This document shows, piece by piece, positions 46,433-58,461 of a stretch of 64,000 bases of DNA. Positions within the stretch are counted from its first letter, which is position 1; every line of letters begins with the position of its first letter. The position numbers were made by a program, and so were the translations under genes. The notes beneath the pieces are model-generated. The model ran no database searches and was not told where the DNA came from. It was given only the letters and a program-made list of their open reading frames with translations. Source of the DNA: Hydractinia symbiolongicarpus (Eukaryota; Cnidaria; Hydrozoa; Anthoathecata; Hydractiniidae); the NCBI RefSeq assembly GCF_029227915.1, contig NC_079877.1, positions 26,127,851-26,191,850 of the forward strand, in the 5' to 3' direction.

Positions 46433-47852
46433 TCACCTATATAGTGCCTGCCACGCATATGCTAAAGCCCAGAGAGCTTGCTGTGAAAATTGTAAACATT
46501 CATAAAGGTCTATGCTTTGGCCACCCTAAAAAATATAATTAGTTAGCATCAACCAACCGTCAAGTCGGGGAGTCGGTAAATTTGTAAAAAATAAACCAAA
46601 CAGTCCACAAACAATCTTCGACACGCAACAAAATCCACCATTTACGTTTTCAGCGGTTCTCTGAATTATGGTTGTTACTTCCGAATATTATTTTGAAAGG
46701 AGACTGCGCTGCGCTACTTAGTGCTATATTTTCCTGCTTCGCATTTATACGGCAATGCAAGCGAAAACCATGGGAACAACGTTGACTGACAAAAATCGAA
46801 CTTGAAACGGAGGCTAAAAATAGCTGACGTACATTTAAAACGAATAACAAAATATGGCTGCGAAATATAGTAATTTTGTAACTTTTTAGGAAAAATTTTT
46901 ACCTGACCGACCGACTCACTTTTGTAATCAGAAATGACGCTAACCAAACATATTTTCGGCGGTGGCCTTATGCTGGACAAGGAAGTCCCTTTAACATAAT
47001 CGTAGGTACTGAAAGCTTCTTTTTGGGAGACACTAAAAATACATGAGTTCAGTTTCTGCTAACCATTGTTTAAATAAATCTTTCTTTTGTTACAACGCTC
47101 TTATTGAGAATTAAAGATTAAGAAGGCTCTGACCATGAAGAAAAGTGATTATTTTTTTTGTTAAATATTTTGAAAGAAAAAGTTTAATATATATATATAT
47201 ATATACAATTCCTTCACATATGTATGTTTTAAGTAGGGTTACTGGCAATAAAACACAAATTTCATGCCATGAGAATTATTATTAGCTATATATATACTTC
47301 AGAAAATGAGAAATATTCATCATGCCCATGGTCAAAGCCTTATTAAATTCACTCCGTTTACTTCCTGTTTTTAATACAGAAAATAAGCGATCAACTTAAA
47401 CTGTGAAGAGGTGTATTGAGTGACGAAACAAATTAGAGAAGTTTGGACTTAAACAGAGGTTACTATATAGTTCTCAAAAGAAAACAAAAAATGACGTCAA
47501 AGTTGTTTTGAAGCTTCAATGATATTGGTGGATCAATTTTTTTATTTTTGTCCTGACTTCCTAAAAAAAGGTTATTAGTTGTCCTGACTTCCTAAAAAGG
47601 TTATTAGTTTTGCAGCTAAAGCTAGCTCGTTTATAGGTAGTTTTAGATAGATTAAATATTTAGTTTTTTGTTGTGTTTCAAGCTTAGCTACCTTGGCTAG
47701 ATCATCAGCAGACGAACAAGTTGGAAAACTACTACACAATTTGTTATCTGCTAAAAAATGTAGCTAAAGACAATTGCAAACCAAGTATTATTTCAAGCAT
47801 TTATCAAGCTAGCTACTTACACATAAACACAATCAAACGAGATTTTCTTCAT
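46433..47852 (-). CDS. Small unknown gene immediately upstream of IFT81
   Basis: Three exons (47852-47821, 47032-46903, 46525-46433) join in phase to 84 codons plus TGA. The start is ATG at 47852, the first exon ending at a gtaagt donor. Residues 1-11 are MKKISFDCVYV; the middle exon contains SSIRPPPKICLVSVISDY; the last has SIDLYECLQFSQQALWALAYAWQALYR, likely an amphipathic helix rich in Trp and Gln. There is no signal peptide and no family I recognise. The stop is 190 bp before the IFT81 ATG on the same strand, with a possible donor gtaagg overlapping the stop and a clear acceptor (ttttag) just before the IFT81 start exon. That would suit a shared transcript or trans-splicing between the two. 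If the alternative gtgaag donor is used, the frame runs eight codons further into the AT repeat before stopping. Confidence 0.55.
47540..47608 (+). repeat. Tandem duplication of about 32 bp
   Basis: The unit GTCCTGACTTCCTAAAAA plus GGTTATTAGTT occurs twice in a row, differing by two A residues. It lies in the first intron of the small gene upstream of IFT81. Confidence 0.85.
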
Positions 47853-49481
47853 TTGGCTTTTTCTCCGAAAGCAAAACACTGGAAGATATAAATACGGGGG
47901 TACAAAAAAAATAATGAACCCCTGTTTAAAAAGATGTTAACACTTTCATCTATTTGAACATGTGGAATTAGCTAGAAATCAATTTTTAAAATTTCTTTCT
48001 TTATATTAAAAAATATTTAAACAGACAAAAAATATTTTTTTATAAATATATATATATGGAATGACACCCGAATTAAAATTTGTTGTGCCAACATAAAAGA
48101 TGGTAGCACAGCAGAGTGCAAAAACGCATATATATTTTGCCGGGCGTTAAAAAGTGGAAAACAGCCTCACGGATCCCCACATTCTCGACCCCAGAGCTCT
48201 TTAATCAGTTCTGGGGACGAGAAAGAGATCTACATACTTGTTTTCTTATAAAAAACAATTTATAAGAAACTGAATAGCCTCCTTAAAGAAATTAAGAAAC
48301 TTTTACTAGTTTATAAAAATATAAAAGTAAGTGCAAAACTATAAAAAACGTTTTCCATATATGCCTCTCATCAATCACCATAAAAGCAATTACACTTTAC
48401 AGGTTAGACGAACCGTGTCGAGACGTATCAATAGCGCAGCGCCGTGTGAAAGGCAAAAAGCCATGGTGACAAGGTTGAGGAAAGACACTAATTTAAATGA
48501 TAAATAAAATGGTATTAATATTTAATCATTCTTAGTATGTATCTATGTTGATGGAAGTCTCTTTGTTGTGTCAATTTTTTCTTAGACGCCATCAAGGAAC
48601 TTGGCGAAGAAACTTTTTCTAGTTAAATGACCTCGGAATTTAATTGTTGACCTGGTTTCTTACAAAAAATATCTATTATATGGCATTTTTATCTTTTCAT
48701 CTCACCATGAAGATGATTCTAAGCAACTATTTAATCTAAGCAATTGATCATTCTACGAAGTCATAAATTCGATCATTTGTTGATGTCAAATATCTCCAAG
48801 AACACCTGTTTAAAAAATAGACACAAATTTCAGCTGAATAATTATTTGCACAACGTGGGTACGCCTTCTTTACAATGACAGCTCAATACCTCAATTTCTA
48901 TCCGGGGGTGACAAAAAATCAATTTTATTTTGTAATGTCATCTCATAAAAAAAAGACAACTGGCGCTGGGAACGAGGTTGGATCATCTTATGACTATTCT
49001 GCCTAAAGTGTTTCCCGTTAACAACTTGAAAGTTTAAATTTTTTTGTTACGAAGGATTTTAAGTCTTGTATGCACTGCTTTTCATAAAAATTACTTAAAC
49101 AAGAATGTCATTCGAGATGGAATATTTTCGTGATTTACCAAAGACTAATTTTTAGGAATAAGAACTATGTGGGTTTTTTCGCAAACATTAATTTTCATGA
49201 ACAAGAACAATACACCAGGGTGTTTTTTGTACCTATGTTATTAATTAATTGAAACAGTTGTAACTAACTGTAAATAGAAGAAGAACAGCATCAACCTCGG
49301 TCCCAGTCCCTCGAACAATGATAGTGCATTGGGGTCGAGTTCAAGAATCTTCCCCTCCCGAACGGAAGAAAAAGAGAGAATCAACAAACACGGGTGAAGT
49401 AAACAATACCGTAGTTATAATAGAAGCGTTGATGAAAGTTTTTACTATCTTTCGTCACTTGGTGCACATTAAACAGCAATT
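47853..49481. other. Divergent intergenic region
   Basis: Lies between the minus-strand small gene/IFT81 pair and the plus-strand prokineticin-fold gene, so promoters of both are expected here. It holds a CCCCAGAGCTCTT hairpin element at 48182-48225 and CTGGGAACGAGG-family fragments at 48963-48980 and 49292-49330. No coding exon is seen. Confidence 0.5.
48182..48225. repeat. TTCTCGACCCCAGAGCTCTT hairpin element
   Basis: TTCTCGACCCCAGAGCTCTT faces CTGGGGACGAGAA across a short loop. Related copies lie at 56694-56758 and 58422-58461. Confidence 0.7.
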
Positions 49482-51465
49482 ATGAAGCTTGCTCTTGTTC
49501 TTATCGCTCTTTTCATCGGTTTGTTAGAAGCACATACTTTACAAAAACGTGGTGTAAGTTTATTATCTTTATCTCATTTAAATTAATACAGAGATGTTTT
49601 GTTTCCGTTTATCACTCGGTACCTACTCGCATGTTTACCTACCGGTCAGAATATGTTGCGACAAGGTAGTTAATTTTGAAGTAACTACTATTACTGTATT
49701 GGATTTGCACACTTCGTACTTTTTAAACGCCGCGGTGATATGTTTAAACCTCAATCGCGCCTCCAGGGCTTCTTTTTTTTGCTTCCTGATAAAAAAATGA
49801 CTCCATCATGGGGGATTCCTCTGTCGTGCGGAAGTGCTAATTCTTTTCACATTTTCCTGACAAATACAAAAAACAACTATTTTTTTGGTGAATTTTGGTA
49901 TTTCGCGCTGGCTGAAATCCGCGTCATGAACAATCAACAAGTGCGAGTAGTGCACGTGAATTTTACAACGAGAACGTCGGCGTGAGATTATTGCACGAGA
50001 AACGATTACTTTTATTGTAATCGCCCCTTAGTCCAGGAAAAACCACCGTACTCTATAATAGTCGAAGTAATGGTTCTTATTCTATTTTCGGTTGGGAAAA
50101 ACTTTAAAATTGCTACTCAATGACAACGTAACCAATTACTAACATAATTCCTTATTTCACAATGTTTAGACAGAATAATAAATATTGAACTATCGTTGAT
50201 TGTTGCGTCATTCTTTGTCTTCAAGGTTTATTTTGGGAGACTGTTTTATTGATTAGGTTGCTTCTTGCTTTCGTTGAGGTCGACATAATATGTAAAATAA
50301 AGAAAACAATTGTTAAGTACGTCTTTTTTATAAAGTTAACGATAACAGCTTGTTGCAAGAAAGAAAAAATAGTATGGAACTGTTGAATATATATTAGACG
50401 CGCTTCTAACAACACATGCGCATAATTTACGCACTGGTGCAGAATTTGAAATAAAACTTTGTTTCCCGAAATTTTCAAAATCGGGAAACATCGTAAGATG
50501 CGAATAGCAAATTTAAAACGCTCTACGCTTGGCATACGCGAGTGTAAACATAACAATTTTTACCCTTTTGTAAATATTACAAAAACGTTGCCTCTGCCAC
50601 AATTATGTCATCCAAAATTGTATTCACAAAAGATTTTAAGATTTTCTACATTATCTCTAGGTAGCAAGACCACACCTAATATAACTTTTCGCCATATATA
50701 AAATGCATGATTTTACTTCAAATCTTTTAATTTACTTATTTATTTAGTTATGTTGGTCGAACAGTGACTGTGGACCAAATGAATGCTGTAGCGGGCTCGG
50801 TGGACTTCGCGCTTGTATGAGTTACGTTGGCGAGAATGGCTTGTGCAGAATCAGAGTGAGTGAAATAATGTACAAAGAACATACGGAATAGGAATCTTCC
50901 TTTTTGATTCCTTTGTTTATAATTTTTTACCATGCAAGAGGATGAAGACACGACTTTATAATTCTTTTCAAAATAAGCTCAACTTTGAAATGATATTTAG
51001 AAACTTCGGCCTTTTGGTGCATAAATTTTAAATTCTCAATAGTATTCGACTATCAGTGTCCTTCGATACTAAACCAGACTGCACAAATAAAATCTTAATT
51101 TATACGACACTAAAACTCCCCCCCCCCCCCCCCCCGTCTCCTTAAAAAAATTGTGAGTGTATGCTAGGGCCTTGAGGTCTGATGGAACATTTAGTTTAAA
51201 TTACCCCCTAGAAATAAATTTAGACTTGAATAATATTTACATTCTAAAGCCAAATCTTCACATAACTACAGTTCTTTTCCCAGCCTCTCTATTCAACCCT
51301 AAGAACCACTGCGACCAGTTTCTTTTTACCAAATTATTTTCTCATGTTTAGACAAGACTGAGTTGTGGTTGTGAACCTGGTTTGACGTGTGTTAAGACAG
51401 AAAGTATCCTCGGTGTTGACGTCAAAAGATGTAAAGACCTCACCCCAGGAAGTGGATATTTCTAA
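49482..51465 (+). CDS. Secreted 10-cysteine prokineticin/colipase-fold peptide
   Basis: Exons 49482-49553, 50748-50855 and 51352-51465, all phase 0, give 97 aa. Residues 1-17 are a hydrophobic signal peptide ending near LLEA. KR at 22-23 is a likely furin-type site, which would leave a mature chain from Gly24. The ten cysteines run C-x5-C-x4-CC-x8-C-x9-C-x7-C-x-C-x5-C-x13-C. This spacing, with GGLRAC and the C-x-C pair, matches the prokineticin, MIT1-like and Dickkopf C-terminal (colipase) fold of five disulfides. Known relatives are secreted signals, astakine-type cytokines and some venom peptides; the sequence does not say which role applies here. AATAAA overlaps just after the stop (51465-51470). 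Exon boundaries fall between disulfide segments, as in other secreted peptide genes. Confidence 0.82.
51118..51135 (+). repeat. Poly-C run (18 C)
   Basis: An uninterrupted homopolymer of 18 C in the second intron of the prokineticin-fold gene, striking in AT-rich DNA. Length may be affected by sequencing error. Confidence 0.9.
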
Positions 51466-52635
51466 ATAAAAATTTTAAAAAAAATTATGCGTCATGGAAC
51501 TATTTGTTGTTTGTTTTTTTGTTTTTCTTTGACAAAACAGCGTGTAGCATTTCTACAGCTACTACGACAAAGAGTTAATTATTTTCTTTTCGTGTTTGGC
51601 AAACTTCCTTATTCGTTTTGTGATGGCGAAAAAAAAGTTTAAAATTAGCGCTTCACGCTATTTTTTGTTCGGACTGAGCTATTCTCTTTAAATTCAAAAA
51701 AGGTAACAGAGAGCATTCTTAAAAAGACTTTATTCCTTCAAATATTTTATCTATTAGGTGTAGACATCGAACGGTCTGCACTAGGAGATATTACGTTTGT
51801 AGTTAATACAGTCAAGCCGAGCAAGCTTACTAAAAATACTAGAACGATTTGAGCTACCAATGCGAAATCTTGCTAAATATTTTTGCATATATTTTCATAG
51901 AATCTGCATTATGTACTTTTTAAATCTTCCTGATTTTAATATGGTGTAAAATAAATGAGAAAGATCCTGGACACTAATTCTTGAACTTTTTTGAGAATGG
52001 CTCAGAAACTGAGATAAAAAATAAATAAGTAAATAATACGAAGTTTTAAAATGTCCTTTGCGTTTCCTTACGGCCTTTTCTTCCTCCTTTCTGACTGTAA
52101 CCATGTTATTTCACCGGTAGAGATACGTGTACAATTCTTAGTCAGGGAAAAATTAAACGATCTCAAACGATTTTTCTGTGGTCAGAACACGGACCACACT
52201 TTTTAATTGGTCACGTAGTCAATCTTCTGTTTTAAGCGTGATTGGTCTCACTCACCCAAACAAACTTAATTAATTCTTAAATTATTTAAGAGTGTAAGAT
52301 GTGACCGCGCAGACTTTGTGCTCATAAGTTAATTTAACACTTAGAAGTACAAGGGAAAAGAAGGCAGCTTATAACTTTAAAAATATTACCATCTGTTCAG
52401 TCATTCATTGACATTAAATAATATAGATATGTTCATGTCATGAATAAGCGAGTTTATTCTAGGCTACGTTTCGACAGCTACAGCTATAATATAGCTACAG
52501 TCGTCGATGACACCTGTAGCTATATCATAGCTATGTTTACCTATATATTTAAAAGATTGTTTTAGGGGGAATTAGACAGGTCAGCATTTTGAAAAAAGAA
52601 CTGATTGGGCAAGGCACTAAATTGAAGAAAGCGCG
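51466..52635. other. Spacer with no recognised gene
   Basis: AT-rich, non-coding. It contains a small palindromic stretch with repeated TAGCTA motifs near 52480-52545. The minus-strand frame at 51895-52104 has no motif or splice support. Confidence 0.5.
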
Positions 52636-54057
52636 CTCTCACTATAATTTAAAAGTTGTTTTATCTCACTGTATTTTAAAAGTTGTTTCATCTCACAATA
52701 TTTGAAAAGTTGTTTCATCTCACTATATTTGAAAAGTTGTTTCATCTCACTATATTTTAAAAGTTGTTTCATCTCACTGTATTTTAAAAGTTGTTTCATC
52801 TCACTATATTTTAAGAGTTGTTTCATCTCACTATATTTTAAAAGTTGTTTCATCTCACAATAATTTAAAAGTTGTTTCATCTCACCGTATTTTAAAAGTT
52901 GTTTCATCTCACTATATTTTAAAAGTTGTTTCATCTCACTATATTTTAAAAGTTGTTTCATCTCACTGTATTTTAAAAGTTGTTTCATCTCACTGTATTT
53001 GAAAAGTTGTTTCATCTCACTATATTTGAAAAGTTGTTTCATCTCACTATATTTTAAAAGTTGTTTCATCTCACTATATTTTAAGAGTTGTTTCATCTCA
53101 CTATATTTTAAAAGTTGTTTCATCTCACAATAATTTAAAAGTTGTTTCATCTCACCGTATTTTAAAAGTTGTTTCATCTCACTATATTTTAAAAGTTGTT
53201 TCATCTCACTATATTTTAAAAGTTGTTTCATCTCACTGTATTTTAAAAGTTGTTTCATCTCACTGTATTTGAAAAGTTGTTTCATCTCACTATATTTGAA
53301 AAGTTGTTTCATCTCACTATATTTTAAAAGTTGTTTCATCTCACTGTATTTTAAAAGTTGTTTCATCTCACTATATTTTAAGAGTTGTTTCATCTCACTA
53401 TATTTTAAAAGTTGTTTCATCTCACTATATTTTAAAGTTGTTTCATCTCACTGTATTTTAAAAGTTGTTTCATCTCACTATATTTTAAGAGTTGTTTCAT
53501 CTCACTATATTTTAAAAGTTGTTTCATCTCACAATAATTTAAAAGTTGTTTCATCTCACCGTATTTTAAAAGTTGTTTCATCTCACTATATTTTAAAAGT
53601 TGTTTCATCTCACCGTATTTTAAAAGTTGTTTCATCTCACTATATTTTGAAAGTTGTTTCATCTCACTATATTTTAAAAGTTGTTTCATCTCACAATATT
53701 TGAAAAGTTGTTTCATCTCACAATATTTGAAAAGTTGTTTCATCTCACTATAATTTAAAAGTTGTTTCATCTCACTATATTTGAAAAGTTGTTTCATCTC
53801 ACTTTATTTTGAAAGTTGTTTCATCTCACTATATTTTAAAAGTTGTTTCATCTCACTATATTTTAAAAGTTGTTTCATCTCACTGTATTTTAAAAGTTGT
53901 TTCATCTCACTGTATTTGAAAAGTTGTTTCATCTCACTATATTTGAAAAGTTGTTTCATCTCACTATATTTTAAAAGTTGTTTCATCTCACAATAGTTTA
54001 AAAGTTGTTTCATCTCACTATATTTTGAAAGTTGTTTTATCTCACTATATTTGAAAA
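52636..54057. repeat. 27-bp minisatellite, about 52 copies
   Basis: The unit is GTTGTTTCATCTCACTATAT plus a TTTAAAA-type end, 27 bp. Monomers vary at the CTA/CTG/CAA/CCG and TTTAA/TTTGA positions. Variants are ordered: the CCGTATTTT variant at 52884 recurs 270 bp later (ten units) and again about 404 bp after that, where one base is missing near 53435. Because 27 is a multiple of three, the minus strand reads as repeats of MKQLLKYSE for hundreds of codons and the plus strand as KSCFISLYF. These are not treated as genes. Confidence 0.95.
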
Positions 54058-55330
54058 CTTACTCCCTCTCACAGTTCTTGTAGATATATGTCTTATTACT
54101 AATGCTAAAATATTAATGATTGCTCAAATAAACTTTGTCACTCTTCTATGAAGCTTTCGCAAATATATCTTTACTTTACTCATGTTTGAATAGTGGATTT
54201 TCAGCAAATCTTTCTCCAATGTCAAGGTAATCTCACATTAACTTATTTGGAACAGAAAAGAAGTAAGTTAAGTATCTATTGAATGACAACAATTAAAGTG
54301 CTGGACAACGAAATCGTATGTGGTTACTTTGATGTTTGACTCAATCTAAGTCGTCAAATAAGCCGTGATCTGTTTATAATTGCTAGCCCATGGTGATTAT
54401 TAATTTTATCATGTTTGGGTACCACCTGGTTGATTATTGCCAATTAGTTGACTGTTGTCATGACAATATGATTAGGTTATTTTTAACCTCCAAAATAAGG
54501 AAAAATTATAGTTGCGGTTCCACTTGAGTTAGATGCACTTTTTATGATTGAGCAAAATCTTTGTAGGATATAAAACATATTGCGAAATGACGTATTGTTT
54601 TGATGTCGAGAGAAAATATTATGCGCATACAATTACACAGACAAAAATATAAACAGCATATAACTGCAATCAAAGAATTCAATTCAATAGAAATGATTAG
54701 CTCAGATTGTTTCGTAGATATAGCTGGAGCACCGAATAAACAGGAAGATGGTGGAAGAAACCAGGGATTGGCAGATGTATTGAAAATTTGGTGGGATTGG
54801 ACTTATAAAGGGGAGAAAACCTAGATATTCCGAGAAAGGCTTTGTGGTGGTATTAATTAATTTTATCCTTACACATACTTCCATAGGAAAGAGACAACGG
54901 TGATTTTTCAGTTTTCTTTATGTTTGAAAAAAAGGCTTTCGTCCCCGACATGAACGTGATATCTCCTTAGCGGTATGGAAATAAATGGACGATGGGGTTT
55001 GTATGTAGGATTGATTCAATTTTTGTCACGCAAGTCAATCATTCGAGAGTTCGTTTCGTTGCTTGAAGAAGATTGACAAAAATACCACAAACTAACTCAT
55101 ACCAATCAATAATTCAACCACACATCTAATCATTAAATGTTCTCAATGAAAGTGTAGCATCTTTATTACTGGACAGAGTAGTCAATATAGTCAGTTGGGA
55201 AAATGACCAAAAGACTAAAATAAAGCCAGTGTTTCAATCTAAAAACACGATACGTAGTATACTTTCTAGACAATCAATGTAACTTAAGATGTCTAGAGAA
55301 TCAAATTAAGCCTATGAAATCCCGTAAAAA

Positions 55331-55500
55331 TATTGCGGTGTTTATGTCGGTGAAACAATGCAATAAGTCAAACAACAGGTGCACATGCGCGAAAGGGCCG
55401 TACGGAATGCACTAAAGGTCTTCAAAAATCTGTTTTTAGAAATAAAATATTATTACACAGGATATTCAGTAAACGATTTTAACATTCCAAAAACATTACT
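55331..55500 (+). pseudogene. Possible GIY-YIG endonuclease fragment (Penelope-like)
   Basis: The frame YCGVYVGETMQ, one stop, then VKQQVHMRERAVRNALKVF resembles the GIY-YIG strand and following Arg helix found in Penelope-like retroelements. It is short and stop-containing, with no reverse transcriptase nearby, so it would be a dead remnant. Resemblance only. Confidence 0.3.
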
Positions 55501-56693
55501 AGTGACCATTGGATACTCACTATCTTATCGTAGACCATTGTTATAGAACACAATGTTAGAAGAAGCCAAAAAAATCTATTTGCTTGTTGACGCATTTTAA
55601 GAAAACCACAAAATATTTCTTGTTGATCAATGATCTAGATTATTTGCGATATTTTTAGTATTACAATCTTGTAATTTTTTAAAACTGTATAGGAATTGTA
55701 AATACTTTTTCTTTACATTATTCTCACCTCTCTCTTTAATTCATCTAACTATAATTGGGGCTTGATGATAAGACAAAATATGTATTCTACTTGCTCCACT
55801 CATTACTTGATTGTAAAACCGAAAAATATATGTAAATTTTTTTATTCTGACGAAATAGATCCATACATACAAACGAATGCAGACAATAATAAGATAACGA
55901 ACCATAACTAATTAATTAAACAATAACGACGGATTAATTTCAACGTTCACATTGGAAAAAGGAAAAAGCTTATTCGCCAATTTTTTTCTCGACATTACAG
56001 TTTTTCCCTCTAGCACAACTTTATTGACGCAAACAAAGTTAACCCAGGGTAAAAATAAATGAGCCCTGGGACAAGAATTGTTAAATTAAAAAATTAAAAA
56101 AAAAACACACGCTGTGAGAAATTATAATACAAATTACCCTTATCTCTTGAAACAATTATAATTAATTACACCCTTCTGCACGGGGCTTTGTGCAGTGCAT
56201 TGCTACATACCCCCCGCATAACAAGATTGTTGAGCTGAGATGGAGCACACAAAAGTTTATTACAATCTGAGTTTTTGATTCAAAAGCAAGAGTTGGTTGA
56301 ATAGAAAGTATGTAAAGTTTTCTTAGTTAGTTTGTCTTACATATTCTATATTTATTTATTCATATATTCTATTTTTATTTAACTTTTGATTATGGTTTAC
56401 TTTGTGGTTTAATTTGTTTTAATAACGACAAAAGTACATAGTATAGAAATTGCTTTTCGCGATATTATAATTTCAAGAAGATAATATTTCGAGTTGGATA
56501 TCTAGTTGGGGAAAATACCCTTCACTTTTGTGCATGATTATTTTTCCCATTAAATAGAGTCGTCGTCTAACTATTTTTGCGATATTTTAAAGTCGTCTCA
56601 CGCAAAATAGCTAATATTTATCGAATTTGTTGCGACAGGAATTCCCGCGGATTTTTTCACGGACTTAGAATCATTTCCTGTAGTAATGGCCTA

Positions 56694-56758
56694 TTCTCGT
56701 CCCCAGAGCTCTTCAAGAATAAAACAGGTTTATCTCAAAGAGCTCTGGGATCGAGAAT
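56694..56758. repeat. TTCTCGTCCCCAGAGCTCTT hairpin element
   Basis: The two arms, TTCTCGTCCCCAGAGCTCTT and AAGAGCTCTGGGATCGAGAA, are separated by about 24 bases. Same family as 48182-48225. Confidence 0.75.
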
Positions 56759-58421
56759 TGTATTAGGGAGTTAGAATGGGCGCGCAGCTCTATGTTAGAC
56801 ACCCACGGAAGTATTTCATTACTTGTTGTCTCAACGGGTAATCATTATTTTTTTCCCATACTTTAACTTTTTAAATAATCTGTGACACAAAAAATCCTGG
56901 TTTTTTCTTCATGTCGTATAATGCTTTTTAAAAATTCACTACGCAATGCATTATGGTACATTTAAAATAATGCATTGTGAAGTGTTTTTTTAGTTAGAAT
57001 TGAAAGGGTGAAGGCACGTAGGTGTAGTTTTATTCAAATTTGCTGTTTCATAACAACAGGGATTTATGGTTCCAGGTCGACCGTTAAGTTACCATAGAAT
57101 TGAGAAGCTTGTTTTTAATAACACGTAGAAACCCGAAAAGAAAATTAAACATAAAATGTCAACCAGTCAAAGTGATTTTAATCATACATCTGATATTTCG
57201 TTTACTGTTAGCTGGAGATAAGGGCACCATGAGAGAGTTTATAAAAAATACTATAATGGAATAAAACAAGTAAGTCCTGTTTAAACTCTGTAATTAAAAT
57301 TGATCGGTGACTTGGGAAGACCATATTGACACTTCAATTTTCGATCTAACAAGTTTAATTGCCGGTGATTGCATTTGACTAATTAAATATTTGCAGTTTA
57401 TTACTAGTTAAATTTTTAAAAGGGCTTTCCTAGGGTCATTAAGTTCTTACCAGTCATTATCGGTTTTATAAAAGTATTCCCTACGGAAATTATAATTATT
57501 GCTCTTTAGAAGCTTGCCGTAAGAAAAAGTTATTACTACCAGATGTTTCATTAATGGCCACATTAGTTTGAATAGAATTTAAAAACGGTTCGAGTCAGGC
57601 GTTTATTTTTTCTTCCTTCTATTCCCAGGGCTTCTTAGTGGCAATTGTTCTAGTGATAAGATTTATAGATTATACGTTACATTACTGACCAGAATTTGAA
57701 AACTTGATAAAGAATGTTACATAAAAACTTTCCTCACATCAGTACTGCGATGTAAAAGTAGTTTTTGCCCCTTTTTTTTAAAGAAAACGAATAGTAAAAG
57801 ATCTATGATGATTTTAGAAACTTCTTTTGACGTAGTTAATTTACCAAAAAAAATTTTTGAAGCTTATTGCACTTTACCCCATTGATATCGCCCCATTTTT
57901 ATCGCCCAATTGATATCGCCCCCATGATATTGCATTTTACTCCTATACACGGTGAAAATCCTAATATTTCATAAATGCACGATAACAAAAAACGTATCAT
58001 GATAAAATTATGAAATTAGACTTTGCACGCTTTGGTAAAAAAAGTGTATTTTATTAGCCATCAATTCAGTAAGTGTAGCAGTTAAGATGATTAAAGCGAT
58101 CTGTGTGAAGCTCTTGTTATAGTAATTAACGTGTAAGCATAAATTAATTCAAATTAGTGAACAAAAAGTACTAATAATTATATTGAACCTCTTCCCCGAA
58201 CCAATGTTTCTGATACAATCTTCAAAATTATTGATAATTTTTTTAGCATCCACTTTTCCCGAAGCAATGTTACATTTGCACATTGAGTGAGTTAACACTT
58301 GGTACGAATTAATCCAGCCAACGGAAACAACATTAAAATTGAGAAAAGGGGCATTCTGTGAGCTGTTTCAGTGATCTTGACTCTGCTAGTGATCTTGACT
58401 CTGCTGTTTGCCTATTGACTA

Positions 58422-58461
58422 TTCTCGTCAGATTTATGTCAAAGAGCTTATGGGTCGAGAA
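58422..58461. repeat. Diverged TTCTCG...CGAGAA hairpin element
   Basis: TTCTCGTCAGA ... CAAAGAGCTTATGGGTCGAGAA is a shortened, diverged member of the same hairpin family. Confidence 0.5.

Noticed and set aside
52617-54013. Long open frames of repeated MKQLLKYSE or KSCFISLYF as repeat-protein genes
   Set aside because: They come from a 27-bp minisatellite whose period is divisible by three. Several frames are open on both strands and there is no promoter, splice or unique-sequence support.
52636-54057. CRISPR array
   Set aside because: The repeats are head-to-tail with no unique spacers, and the genome is clearly eukaryotic.
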